A DNA stretch of 64,000 nucleotides. Origin: Limnomonas spitsbergensis (taxonomy: Eukaryota > Chlorophyta > Chlorophyceae > Chlamydomonadales). This document shows, in pieces, positions 49,002 through 60,390 of this stretch (positions are counted from its first letter, which is position 1; the number at the start of each line of letters is the position of its first letter). The notes beneath the pieces are model-generated. The model did not search any database, was not told the DNA's origin, and was given only the letters and a program-made list of their open reading frames with translations. The position numbers and the translations under genes were made by a program. Where the stretch lies: contig JAYJMM010000023.1 in NCBI GenBank assembly GCA_037349105.1, forward strand, positions 953,001-1,017,000, in the 5' to 3' direction.

Positions 49002-52000
49002 TGACCATGTCGACCCCCTCTGCCGCTGCTGCTGCTGTTGCTGCAGGGATGTGATTGACCCTGTCAACCCCCTCTGCCGCTGATGCTGCTCTTGCTGCAG
49101 GGATGTAATTGACCCTATCAACCCCCTTTGCCGCTGATGGTGCCGTTGGTGCCGGGATGTGATTGACCCTGTCAACCCCCTCTGCCGCTGTTGCTGCTGC
49201 TCTTGCTACAAGAATGTGATTGACTCTGTCAACCCCCTCTGCCGCTGATGCTGCTGTTGTTGCAGGGATGTGATTGACCCTGTCAACCCCCTCTGCCGCT
49301 GCTGCTGCTGTTGCTGCAGGGATGTGATTGACCCTGTCAACCCCCTCTGCCGCTGTTGCTGCTGTTGTTGCTGCAGGGATGTGATTGACCCTGTCAACCC
49401 CCTCTGCCGCTGTTGCTGCTGTTGCTGCAGGGATGTAATTGACCCTGTCAACCCTCTCTGCCGCTGTTGCTGCTGTTGGTGCAGGGATGTGATTGACCCT
49501 GTCACCCCCCTCTGCCGCTGCTGCTGCTGTTGCTGCAGGGATGTGATTGACCCTGTCAACCCCCTCTGCCGCTGCTGCTGCTGTTGCTGTAGGGATGTGA
49601 TTGACCCTGTCAACCCCCTCTGCCGCTGCTGCTGCTGTTGCTGTAGGGATGTGATTGACCCTGTCAACCCCCTCTGCCGCTGCTGCTGCTCTTGCTGTAG
49701 GGATGTGATTGACCATGTCAACCCCCTCTGCCGCTGCTGTTGCTGTTGGTGTAGGGATGTCATTGACCCTGTCAACCCCCTCTGCCGCTGCTGCTGCTCT
49801 TGCTGCAGGGATGTAATTGACCCTGTCAACCCCCTCTGCCGCTGTTGATGCTGCTGTTGCTGCAGGGATGTGATTGACCCTGTCAACCCCCTCTGCCGCT
49901 GTTGCTGCTGTTGCTGCAGGGATGTGATTGACCCTGTCAACCCCCTCTGCCGCTGATGCTGCTGTTGCTGTTGCTGCAGGGATGTGATTGACCCTGTCAA
50001 CCCCTTCTGCCGCTGCTGCTGCTCTTGCTGCAGGGATGTGATTGACCCTGTCAACCCCCTTTGCCGCTGATGCTGATGCTGCTCTTGTTGCAGGGATGTG
50101 ATTGACCCTGTCAACCCCCTCTGCCGCTGTTGCTGCTGTTGCTGCAGGGATGTGATTGACCCTGTCAACCCCATCTGCCGCTGATGCTGCTGTTGCTGTT
50201 GCTGCAGGGATGTGATTGACCCTGTCAACCCCTTCTGCCGCTGCTGCTGCTGTTGTTGCAGGGATGTGATTGACCCTGTCCACCCCCTCTGCCGCTTCTG
50301 CTGCTCTTGCTGCAGGGATGTGATTGACCCTGTCAACCCCCTCTGCCGCTGATGCTGATGCTGCTCTTGTTGCAAGGATGTGATTGACCCTGTCAGCCCC
50401 CTCTGCCGCTGTTGCTGCTGCTCTTGCTGCAGGGATGTGATTGACCATGTCAACCCCCTCTGCCGCTGTTGCTGTTGTTGCTGCAGGGATGTAATTGACC
50501 CTGTCAACCCCCTCTGCCGCTGATGCTGCTGCTCTTGCTGCAGGGATGTGATTGACCTTGTCAACCCCCTCTGCCGCTGTTGTTGTTGCTCTTGCTACAG
50601 GGATGTGATTGACCCTGTCAACCCCCTCTGCCGCTGATGCTGCTGCTGTCGCTGCAGGGATGTGATTGACCCTGTCAACCCCCTCTGCCGCTGCTGCTGC
50701 TGTTGCTGCAGTGATGTGATTGACCCTGTCAACCCCTTCTGCCGCTGTTGCTGCTGTTGCTGCAGGGATGTGATTGACCCTGTCAACCCCCTCTGCCGCT
50801 GCTGCTGCTCTTGCTGCAGGGATGTGATTGACCCTGTCAACCCCTTTTGCCGCTGATGCTGATGCTGCTCTTGTTGCAGGGATGTGATTGACCCTGTCAA
50901 CCCCCTCTGTCGCTGTTGCTGCTGCTCTTGCTACAGGGATGTGATTGACCCTGTCAACCCCCTCTGCCGCTGATGCTGCTGATGTCGCTGCAGGGATGTG
51001 ATTGACCCTGTCAACCCCCTCTGCCGCTGATGCTGCTGTTGCTGCAGGGATGTGATTGACCCTGTCAACCCCTTCTGCCGTTGTTGCTGCTGTTGCTGCA
51101 GGGATGTGATTGACCCTGTCAACCCCCTCTGCCGCTGCTGCTGCTCTTGCTGCAGGGATGTGATTGACCCTGTCAACCCCCTTTGCCGCTGATGCTGATG
51201 CTGCTCTTGTTGCAGGGATGTGATTGACCCTGTCAACCCCCTCTGCCGCTGTTGCTGCTGCTCTTGCTGTAGGGATGTGATTGACCCTGTCAACCCCCTC
51301 TGCCGCTGTTGCTGCTGTTGCTGCAGGGATGTGATTGACCCTGTCAACCCCCTCTGCCGCTGTTGCTGCTGCTGTTGCTGCAGGGATGTGATTGACCCTG
51401 TCAACCCCCTCTGCCGCTGTTGCTGCTGTTGCTGCAGGGATGTGATTGACCCTGTCAACCCCCTCTGTCGCTGCTGCTGCTCTTGCTGCAGGGATGTGAT
51501 TGACCCTGTCAACCCCCTCTGCCGCTGATGCTGCTGCTCTTGCTACAAGGATGTGATTGACCCTGTCAACCCCCTCTGCCGCTGCTGCTGCTGTTGCTGC
51601 AGGGATGTGATTGACCCTGTCAACCTCCTCTGCCGCTGTTGCTGCTGTTGTTGCTGCAGGGATGTGATTGACCCTGTCAACCCCCTCTGCCGCTGTTGCT
51701 GCTGTTGCTGCAGGGATGTAATTGACCCTGTCAACCCTCTCTGCCGCTGTTGCTGTTGTTGTTGCAGGGATGTGATTGACCCTGTCACCCCCCTCTGCCG
51801 CTGTTGCTGCTGCTCTTGCTGCAGGGATGTGATTGACCCTGTCAACCCCCTCTGCCGCTGTTGCTGCTGCTGTTGCTGCAGGGATGTGATTGACCCTGTC
51901 AACCCCCTCTGCCGCTGCTGCTGCTCTTGCTGCAGGGATGTGATTGACCCTGTCAACCCCCTCTGCCGCTGTTGATGCTGCTGTTGCTGCAGGGATGTGA

Positions 52001-52440
52001 TTGACCCTGTCAACCCCCTCTGCCGCTGTTGCTGCTGTTGCTGCAGGGATGTGATTGACCCTGTCAACCCCCTCTGCCGCTGATGCTGCTGTTGCTGCAG
52101 GGATGTGATTGACCCTGTCAACCCCCTCTGTCGCTGCTGCTGCTGTTGCTGTAGGGATGTGATTGACCCTGTCAACCCCCTCTGCCGCTGCTGCTGCTGT
52201 TGCTGCAGGGATGTGATTGACCCTGTCAACCCCCTCTGCCGCTGATGCTGCTGTTGCTGTTGCTGCAGGGATGTGATTGACCCTGTCAACCCCTTCTGCC
52301 GCTGCTGCTGCTGTTGTTGCAGGGATGTGATTGACCCTGTCCACCCCCTCTGCCGCTTCTGCTGCTCTTGCTGCAGGGATGTGATTGACCCTGTCAACCC
52401 CCTCTGCCGCTGATGCTGATGCTGCTCTTGTTGCAGGGAT

Positions 52441-52560
52441 GCGATTTACCCTGTCAGCCCCCTCTGCCGCTGTTGCTGCTGCTCTTGCTGCAGGGATGTG
52501 ATTGACCCTGTCAACCCCCTCTGCCGCTGATGCTGATGCTGCTCTTGTTGCAGGGATGTG
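52441..52560 (+). repeat. Duplicated two-unit block at the domain boundary
   Basis: A pair of units with the core GATTTACC followed by a CAGCC core occurs twice in a row (core at 52,441 and 52,557). The first copy has GATGCG where the second has GATGTG. This extra copy sits just before the first TTATGC marker of the right A domain. Confidence 0.65.
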
Positions 52561-52812
52561 ATTTACCCTGTCAGCCCCCTCTGCCGCTGTTGCTGCTGCT
52601 CTTGCTGCAGGGATGTGATTGACCCTGTCAACCCCCTCTGCCGCTGATGCTGCTGTTGCTGTTGCTGCAGGGATGTGATTGACCCTGTCAACCCCTTCTG
52701 CCGCTGCTGCTGCTGTTGTTGCAGGGATGTGATTGACCCTGTCCACCCCCTCTGCCGCTTCTGCTGCTCTTGCTGCAGGGATGTGATTGACCCTGTCAAC
52801 CCCCTCTGCCGC

Positions 52813-55205
52813 TTATGCTGATGCTGCTCTTGTTGCAGGGATGTGATTTACCCTGTCAGCCCCCTCTGCCGCTGTTGCTGCTGCTCTTGCTGCAGGGATG
52901 TAATTGACCCTGTCAACCCCCTCTGCCGCTGTTGCTGTTGTTGCTGCAGGGATGTAATTGACCCTGTCAACCCCCTCTGCCGCTGCTGCTGCTGCTCTTG
53001 CTGCAGGGATGTGATTGACCCTGTCAACCCCCTCTGCCGCTGTTGTTGCTGCTCTTGCTACAGGGATGTGATTGACCCTGTCAACCCCCTCTGCCGCTGA
53101 TGCTGCTGCTGTCGCTGCAGGGATGTGATTGACCCTGTCAACCCCCTCTGCCGCTGCTGCTGCTGTTGCTGCAGTGATGTGATTGACCCTGTCAACCCCT
53201 TCTGCCGCTGTTGCTGCTGTTGCTGCAGGGATGTGATTGACCCTGTCAACCCCCTCTGCCGCTGTTGCTGCTCTTGCTGCAGGGATGTGATTGACCCTGT
53301 TAACCCCTTTTGCCGCTGATGCTGATGCTGCTCTTGTTGCAGGGATGTGATTGACCCTGTCAACCCCCTCTGTCGCTGTTGCTGATGCTCTTGCTACAGG
53401 GATGTGATTGACCTGTCAACCCCCTCTGCCGCTGATGCTGCCGCTGTCGCTGCAGGGATGTGATTGACCCTGTCAACCCCCTCTGCCGCTGATGCTGCTG
53501 TTGCTGCAGGGATGTGATTGACCCTGTCAACCCCTTCTGCCGTTGTTGCTGCTGTTGCTGCAGGGATGTGATTGACCCTGTCAACCCCCTCTGCCGTTGT
53601 TGCTGCTGTTGCTGCAGGGATGTAATTGACCCTGTCAACCCCCTCTGCCGCTGTTGCTGCTGTTGGTGCAGGGATGTGATTGACCCTGTCAACCCCCTCT
53701 GCCGCTGTTGCTGCTGCTCTTGCTACAAGGATGTGATTGACCCTGTCAACCCCCTCTGCCGCTGCTGCTGCTGTTGCTGCAGGGATGTGATTGACCCTGT
53801 CAACCCCCTCTGCCGCTGTTGCTTCTGCTCTTGCTGTAGGGATGTGATTGACCCTGTCAACCCCCTCTGCCGCTGCTGCTGCTGTTGCTGCAGGGATGTG
53901 ATTGACCCTGTCAACCTCCTCTGCCGCTGTTGCTGCTGTTGTTGCTGCAGGGATGTGATTGACCCTGTCAACCCCCTCTGCCGCTGTTGCTGCTGTTGCT
54001 GCAGGGATGTAATTGACCCTGTCAACCATCTCTGCCGCTGTTGCTGCTGTTGTTGCAGGGATGTGATTGACCCTGTCACCCCCCTCTGCCGCTGTTGCTG
54101 CTGCTCTTGCTGCAGGGATGTGATTGACCCTGTCAACCCCCTCTGCCGCTGTTGCTGCTGCTGTTGCTGCAGGGATGTGATTGACCCTGTCAACCCCCTC
54201 TGCCGCTGCTGCTGCTCTTGCTGCAGGGATGTGATTGACCCTGTCAAACCCCTCTGCCGCTGTTGATGCTGTTGTTGCTGCAGGGATGTGATTGACCCTG
54301 TCAACCCCCTCTGCCGCTGTTGCTGCTGTTGCTGCAGGGATGTGATTGACCCTGTCAACCCCCTCTGCCGCTGATGCTGCTGTTGCTGCAGGGATGTGAT
54401 TGACCCTGTCAACCCCCTCTGTCGCTGCTGCTGCTGTTGCTGTAGGGATGTGATTGACCCTGTCAACCCCCTCTGCCACTGCTGCTGCTCTTGCTGTTGG
54501 GATGTGATTGACCATGTCAACCCCCTCTGCCGCTGCTGTTGCTGTTGGTGTAGGGATGTGATTGACCCTGTCAACCCCCTCTGCCGCTGCTGCTGCTCTT
54601 GCTGCAGGGATGTAATTGACCTTGTCAACCCCCCCTGCCGCTGTTGATGCTGCTGTTGCTGCAGGGATGTGATTGACCATGTCAACCCCCTCTGCCGCTG
54701 TTGCTGCTGTTGCTGCAGGGATGTGATTGACCCTGTCAACCCCCTCTGCCGCTGATGCTGCTGTTGCTGTTGCTGCAGGGATGTGATTGACCCTGTCAAC
54801 CCCTTCTGCCGCTGCTGCTGCTGTTGTTGCAGGGATGTGATTGACCCTGTCCACCCCCTCTGCCGCTTCTGCTGCTCTTGCTGCAGGGATGTGATTGACC
54901 CTGTCAACCCCCTCTGCCGCTGATGCTGATGCTGCTCTTGTTGCAGGGATGTGATTTACCCTGTCAGCCCCCTCTGCCGCTGTTGCTGCTGCTCTTGCTG
55001 CAGGGATGTGATTGACCCTGTCAACCCCCTCTGCCGCTGATGCTGCTGTTGCTGTTGCTGCAGGGATGTGATTGACCCTGTCAACCCCTTCTGCCGCTGC
55101 TGCTGCTGTTGTTGCAGGGATGTGATTGACCCTGTCCCCCCCCTCTGCCGCTTCTGCTGCTCTTGCTGCAGGGATGTGATTGACCCTGTCAACCCCCTCT
55201 GCCGC
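52813..55205 (+). repeat. Beta HOR, full length (2,393 bp)
   Basis: Matches beta at 5951 at offset 46,862 with the same length. Differences include GATTTACC for GATTGACC near 52,847, CAACCATC near 54,023, and the loss of the GTCGAC variant (CAACC here). From about 54.2 kb it matches 2.7-3.4 kb in the left domain at offset 51,480. Confidence 0.85.
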
Positions 55206-57430
55206 TTATGCTGATGCTGCTCTTGTTGCAGGGATGTGATTGACCCTGTCAGCCCCCTCTGCCGCTGTTGCTGCTGCTCTTGCTGCAGGGATGTGATTGA
55301 CCATGTCAACCCCCTCTGCCGCTGTTGCTGTTGTTGCTGCAGGGATGTAATTGACCCTGTCAACCCCCTCTGCCGCTGCTGCTGCTGCTCTTGCTGCAGG
55401 GATGTGATTGACCCTGTCAACCCCCTCTGCCGCTGTTGTTGCTGCTCTTGCTACAGGGATGTGATTGACCCTGTCAACCCCCTCTGCCGCTGATGCTGCT
55501 GCTGTCGCTGCAGGGATGTGATTGACCCTGTCAACCCCCTCTGCCGCTGCTGCTGCTGTTGCTGCAGTGATGTGATTGACCCTGTCAACCCCTTCTGTCG
55601 CTGTTGCTGCTGTTGCTGCAGGGATGTGATTGACCCTGTCAACCCCCTCTGCCGCTGCTGCTGCTCTTGCTGCAGGGATGTGATTGACCCTGTCAACCCC
55701 TTTTGCCGCTGATGCTGATGCTGCTCTTGTTGCAGGGATGTGATTGACCCTGTCAACCCCCTCTGTCGCTGTTGCTGATGCTCTTGCTACAGGGATGTGA
55801 TTGACCTGTCAACCCCCTCTGCCGCTGATGCTGCCGCTGTCGCTGCAGGGATGTGATTGACCCTGTCAACCCCCTCTGCCGCTGATGCTGCTGTTGCTGC
55901 AGGGATGTGATTGACCCTGTCAACCCCTTCTGCCGTTGTTGCTGCTGTTGCTGCAGGGATGTGATTGACCCTGTCAACCCCCTCTGCCGCTGTTGCTGCT
56001 GTTGCTGCAGGGATGTAATTGACCCTGTCAACCCCCTCTGCCGCTGTTGCTGCTGTTGGTGCAGGGATGTGATTGACCCTGTCAACCCCCTCTGCCGCTG
56101 TTGCTGCTGCTCTTGCTACAAGGATGTGATTGACCCTGTCAACCCCCTCTGCCGCTGCTGCTGCTGTTGCTGCAGGGATGTGATTGACCCTGTCAACCCC
56201 CTCTGCCGCTGTTGCTTCTGCTCTTGCTGTAGGGATGTGATTGACCCTGTCAACCCCCTCTGCCGTTGTTGCTGCTGTTGCTGCAGTGATGTGATTGACC
56301 CTGTCAACCCCCTCTGCCGCTGTTGCTGCTGCTGTTGCTGCAGGGATGTGATTGACCCTGTCAGCCCCCTCTGCCGCTGTTGCTGCTGTTGCTGCAGGGA
56401 TGTAATTGACCCTGTCAACCCCCTCTGCCGCTGTTGCTGCTGTTGCTGCAGGGATGTAATTGACCCTGTCAACCCCCTCTGCCGCTGTTGCTGCTGTTGG
56501 TGCAGGGATGTGATTGACCCTGTCAACCCCCTCTGCCGCTGTTGCTGCTGCTCTTGCTACAAGGATGTGATTGACCCTGTCAACCCCCTCTGCCGCTGCT
56601 GCTGCTGTTGCTGCAGGGATGTGATTGACCCTGTCAACCCCCTCTGTCGCTGCTGCTGCTGTTGCTGTAGGGATGTGATTGACCCTGTCAACCCCCTCTG
56701 CCACTGCTGCTGCTATTGCTGTTGGGATGTGATTGACCATGTCAACCCCCTCTGCCGCTGCTGCTGCTCTTGCTGCAGGGATGTAATTGACCCTGTCAAC
56801 CCCCTCTGCCGCTGCTGCTGCTCTTGCTGCAGGGATGTAATTGACCCTGTCAACCCCCTCTGCCGCTGTTGATGCTGCTGTTGCTGCAGGGATGTGATTG
56901 ACCATGTCAACCCCCTCTGCCGCTGTTGCTGCTGTTGCTGCAGGGATGTGATTGACCCTGTCAACCCCCTCTGCCGCTGATGCTGCTGTTGCTGTTGCTG
57001 CAGGGATGTGATTGACCCTGTCAACCCCTTCTGCCGCTGCTGCTGCTGTTGTTGCAGGGATGTGATTGACCCTGTCCACCCCCTCTGCCGCTTCTGCTGC
57101 TCTTGCTGCAGGGATGTGATTGACCCTGTCAACCCCCTCTGCCGCTGATGCTGATGCTGCTCTTGTTGCAGGGATGTGATTTACCCTGTCAGCCCCCTCT
57201 GCCGCTGTTGCTGCTGCTCTTGCTGCAGGGATATGATTGACCCTGTCAACCCCCTCTGCCGCTGATGCTGCTGTTGCTGTTGCTGCAGGGATGTGATTGA
57301 CCCTGTCAACCCCTTCTGCCGCTGCTGCTGCTGTTGTTGCAGGGATGTGATTGACCCTGTCCACCCCCTCTGCCGCTTCTGCTGCTCTTGCTGCAGGGAT
57401 GTGATTGAACCTGTCAACCCCCTCTGCCGC
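55206..57430 (+). repeat. Alpha HOR, full length (2,225 bp)
   Basis: Same length and unit order as alpha at 3726, offset 51,480. Private changes include TGTCGC near 55,597, GCTATTGC near 56,714 and GATATG near 57,231. The last of these is shared with the copy at 60391, which points to exchange between neighbouring copies. Confidence 0.87.
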
Positions 57431-59106
57431 TTATGCTGATGCTGCTCTTGTTGCAGGGATGTGATTGACCCTGTCAGCCCCCTCTGCCGCTGTTGCTGCT
57501 GCTCTTGCTGCAGGGATGTGATTGACCATGTCAACCCCCTCTGCCGCTGTTGCTGTTGTTGCTGCAGGGATGTAATTGACCCTGTCAACCCCCTCTGCCG
57601 CTGCTGCTGCTGCTCTTGCTGTAGGGATGTGATTGACCCTGTCAACCCCCTCTGCCGCTGTTGTTGCTGCTCTTGCTACAGGGATGTGATTGACCCTGTC
57701 AACCCCCTCTGCCGCTGATGCTGCTGCTGTCGCTGCAGGGATGTGATTGACCCTGTCAACCCCCTCTGCCGCTGCTGCTGCTGTTGCTGCAGTGATGTGA
57801 TTGACCCTGTCAACCCCTTCTGCCGCTGTTGCTGCTGTTGCTGCAGGGATGTGATTGACCCTGTCAACCCCCTCTGCCGCTGCTGCTGCTCTTGCTGCAG
57901 GGATGTGATTGACCCTGTCAACCCCTTTTGCCGCTGATGCTGATGCTGCTCTTGTTGCAGGGATGTGATTGACCCTGTCAACCCCCTCTGTCGCTGTTGC
58001 TGATGCTCTTGCTACAGGGATGTGATTGACCTGTCAACCCCCTCTGCCGCTGTTGCTGCTGCTGTCGCTGCAGGGATGTGATTGACCCTGTCAACCCCCT
58101 CTGCCGCTGCTGCTGCTCTTGCTGCAGGGATGTGATTGACCCTGTCAACCCCCTCTGCCGCTGTTGATGCTGCTGTTGCTGCAGGGATGTGATTGACCCT
58201 GTCAACCCCCTCTGCCGCTGTTGCTGCTGTTGCTGCAGGGATGTGATTGACCCTGTCAACCCCCTCTGCCGCTGATGCTGCTGTTGCTGCAGGGATGTGA
58301 TTGACCCTGTCAACCCCCTCTGTCGCTGCTGCTGCTGTTGCTGTAGGGATGTGATTGACCCTGTCAACCCCCTCTGCCACTGCTGCTGCTCTTGCTGTTG
58401 GGATGTGATTGACCATGTCAACCCCCTCTGCCGCTGCTGTTGCTGTTGGTGTAGGGATGTGATTGACCCTGTCAACCCCCTCTGCCGCTGCTGCTGCTCT
58501 TGCTGCAGGGATGTAATTGACCTTGTCAACCCCCCCTGCCGCTGTTGATGCTGCTGTTGCTGCAGGGATGTGATTGACCATGTCAACCCCCTCTGCCGCT
58601 GTTGCTGCTGTTGCTGCAGGGATGTGATTGACCCTGTCAACCCCCTCTGCCGCTGATGCTGCTGTTGCTGTTGCTGCAGGGATGTGATTGACCCTGTCAA
58701 CCCCTTCTGCCGCTGCTGCTGCTGTTGTTGCAGGGATGTGATTGACCCTGTCCACCCCCTCTGCCGCTTCTGCTGCTCTTGCTGCAGGGATGTGATTGAC
58801 CCTGTCAACCCCCTCTGCCGCTGATGCTGATGCTGCTCTTGTTGCAGGGATGTGATTTACCCTGTCAGCCCCCTCTGCCGCTGTTGCTGCTGCTCTTGCT
58901 GCAGGGATGTGATTGACCCTGTCAACCCCCTCTGCCGCTGATGCTGCTGTTGCTGTTGCTGCAGGGATGTGATTGACCCTGTCAACCCCTTCTGCCGCTG
59001 CTGCTGCTGTTGTTGCAGGGATGTGATTGACCCTGTCCCCCCCCTCTGCCGCTTCTGCTGCTCTTGCTGCAGGGATGTGATTGACCCTGTCAACCCCCTC
59101 TGCCGC
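57431..59106 (+). repeat. Beta HOR with 717 bp deletion (1,676 bp)
   Basis: Same length and junction as the copy at 2050, offset 55,381. Carries the core deletion at 58028 and the CTTGTCAACCCCCCC core near 58,522, which is shared with the copies near 3,142, 54,622, 59,807 and 63,707. Confidence 0.84.
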
Positions 59107-60390
59107 TTATGCTGATGCTGCTCTTGTTGCAGGGATGTGATTGACCCTGTCAGCCCCCTCTGCCGCTGTTGCTGCTGCTCTTGCTGCAGGGATGTGATTG
59201 ACCATGTCAACCCCCTCTGCCGCTGTTGCTGTTGTTGATGCAGGGATGTAATTGACCCTGTCACCCCCCTCTGCCGCTGTTGCTGCTGCTCTTGCTGCAG
59301 GGATGTGATTGACCCTGTCAACCCCCTCTGCCGCTGTTGCTGCTGCTGTTGCTGCAGGGATGTGATTGACCCTGTCAACCCCCTCTGCCGCTGCTGCTGC
59401 TCTTGCTGCAGGGATGTGATTGACCCTGTCAAACCCCTCTGCCGCTGTTGATGCTGTTGTTGCTGCAGGGATGTGATTGACCCTGTCAACCCCCTCTGCC
59501 GCTGTTGCTGCTGTTGCTGCAGGGATGTGATTGACCCTGTCAACCCCCTCTGCCGCTGATGCTGCTGTTGCTGCAGGGATGTGATTGACCCTGTCAACCC
59601 CCTCTGTCGCTGCTGCTGCTGTTGCTGTAGGGATGTGATTGACCCTGTCAACCCCCTCTGCCACTGCTGCTGCTCTTGCTGTTGGGATGTGATTGACCAT
59701 GTCAACCCCCTCTGCCGCTGCTGTTGCTGTTGGTGTAGGGATGTGATTGACCCTGTCAACCCCCTCTGCCGCTGCTGCTGCTCTTGCTGCAGGGATGTAA
59801 TTGACCTTGTCAACCCCCCCTGCCGCTGTTGATGCTGCTGTTGCTGCAGGGATGTGATTGACCATGTCAACCCCCTCTGCCGCTGTTGCTGCTGTTGCTG
59901 CAGGGATGTGATTGACCCTGTCAACCCCCTCTGCCGCTGATGCTGCTGTTGCTGTTGCTGCAGGGATGTGATTGACCCTGTCAACCCCTTCTGCCGCTGC
60001 TGCTGCTGTTGTTGCAGGGATGTGATTGACCCTGTCCACCCCCTCTGCCGCTTCTGCTGCTCTTGCTGCAGGGATGTGATTGACCCTGTCAACCCCCTCT
60101 GCCGCTGATGCTGATGCTGCTCTTGTTGCAGGGATGTGATTTACCCTGTCAGCCCCCTCTGCCGCTGTTGCTGCTGCTCTTGCTGCAGGGATGTGATTGA
60201 CCCTGTCAACCCCCTCTGCCGCTGATGCTGCTGTTGCTGTTGCTGCAGGGATGTGATTGACCCTGTCAACCCCTTCTGCCGCTGCTGCTGCTGTTGTTGC
60301 AGGGATGTGATTGACCCTGTCCCCCCCCTCTGCCGCTTCTGCTGCTCTTGCTGCAGGGATGTGATTGACCCTGTCAACCCCCTCTGCCGC
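59107..60390 (+). repeat. Alpha/beta hybrid HOR (1,284 bp)
   Basis: Begins as alpha (about 130 bp matching 55,206 at offset 3,901) and then continues as the second half of beta (matching about 54,070 onward at offset 5,185). The junction lies near 59,236-59,262, where the tail TGTTGTTGATGCAGG leads into a CACCC core. Relative to the 4,618 bp alpha-beta dimer 3,334 bp is missing. This is the clearest recombinant HOR in the window. Confidence 0.82.

Larger units (their letters stand above)
15200..51500 (+). repeat. Array domain B (gamma HORs)
   Basis: Middle domain, lacking the TTATGC, TGTTGGG and one-base-deleted core variants of domain A. Its own markers are TTGCAAGGATG before a CAGCC core (15861, 19124, 21734, 24343, 26999, 29274, 33317, 36641, 40687, 45748, 46870 and 50371), a tail reading GATGCTGCTGATGTCGC, GCTGTTACTGCCGGG, and CTACAAGAATG. 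Limits are approximate because many units are shared with domain A. Confidence 0.78.
37570..52746 (-). other. 5,058-codon open frame of Ala-rich repeats; probably not a gene
   Basis: The longest open frame in the window. Its translation is about 270 tandem copies of an 18-20 residue unit, EGVDRVNHIP followed by an Ala/Thr/Arg/Ser stretch such as AATAATAA. Near 37,772 one C is missing from the core run, which switches the frame to the Gln-rich one (LTGSITSLQQQ) until a TAG at 37,570. The nominal start is a GTG inside a CCACC-type unit. There is no signal peptide, no non-repeat domain and no unique start or end region. The frame is open because the unit length is a multiple of three and only one codon per unit, GAG, is one change from a stop. 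I see this as a repeat by-product; a real giant repeat protein is not excluded but has no positive support. Confidence 0.12.

Noticed and set aside
37570..52746. Genuine giant repeat protein encoded on the minus strand
   Set aside because: The frame is inherently resistant to stop mutations, substitutions are not biased to silent changes, it depends on GTG or incidental starts, it is broken by copied indels and by TAA in every TTATGC unit of domain A, and no non-repeat domain flanks it.
37570..52746. Antifreeze-glycoprotein-like polyprotein (Ala-Ala-Thr repeats)
   Set aside because: Each unit has only about two Ala-Ala-Thr triplets and a ten-residue charged spacer, unlike the long uninterrupted tripeptide runs with short spacers of fish antifreeze glycoproteins. 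The similarity follows from GCA/ACA codons in a CTG repeat.
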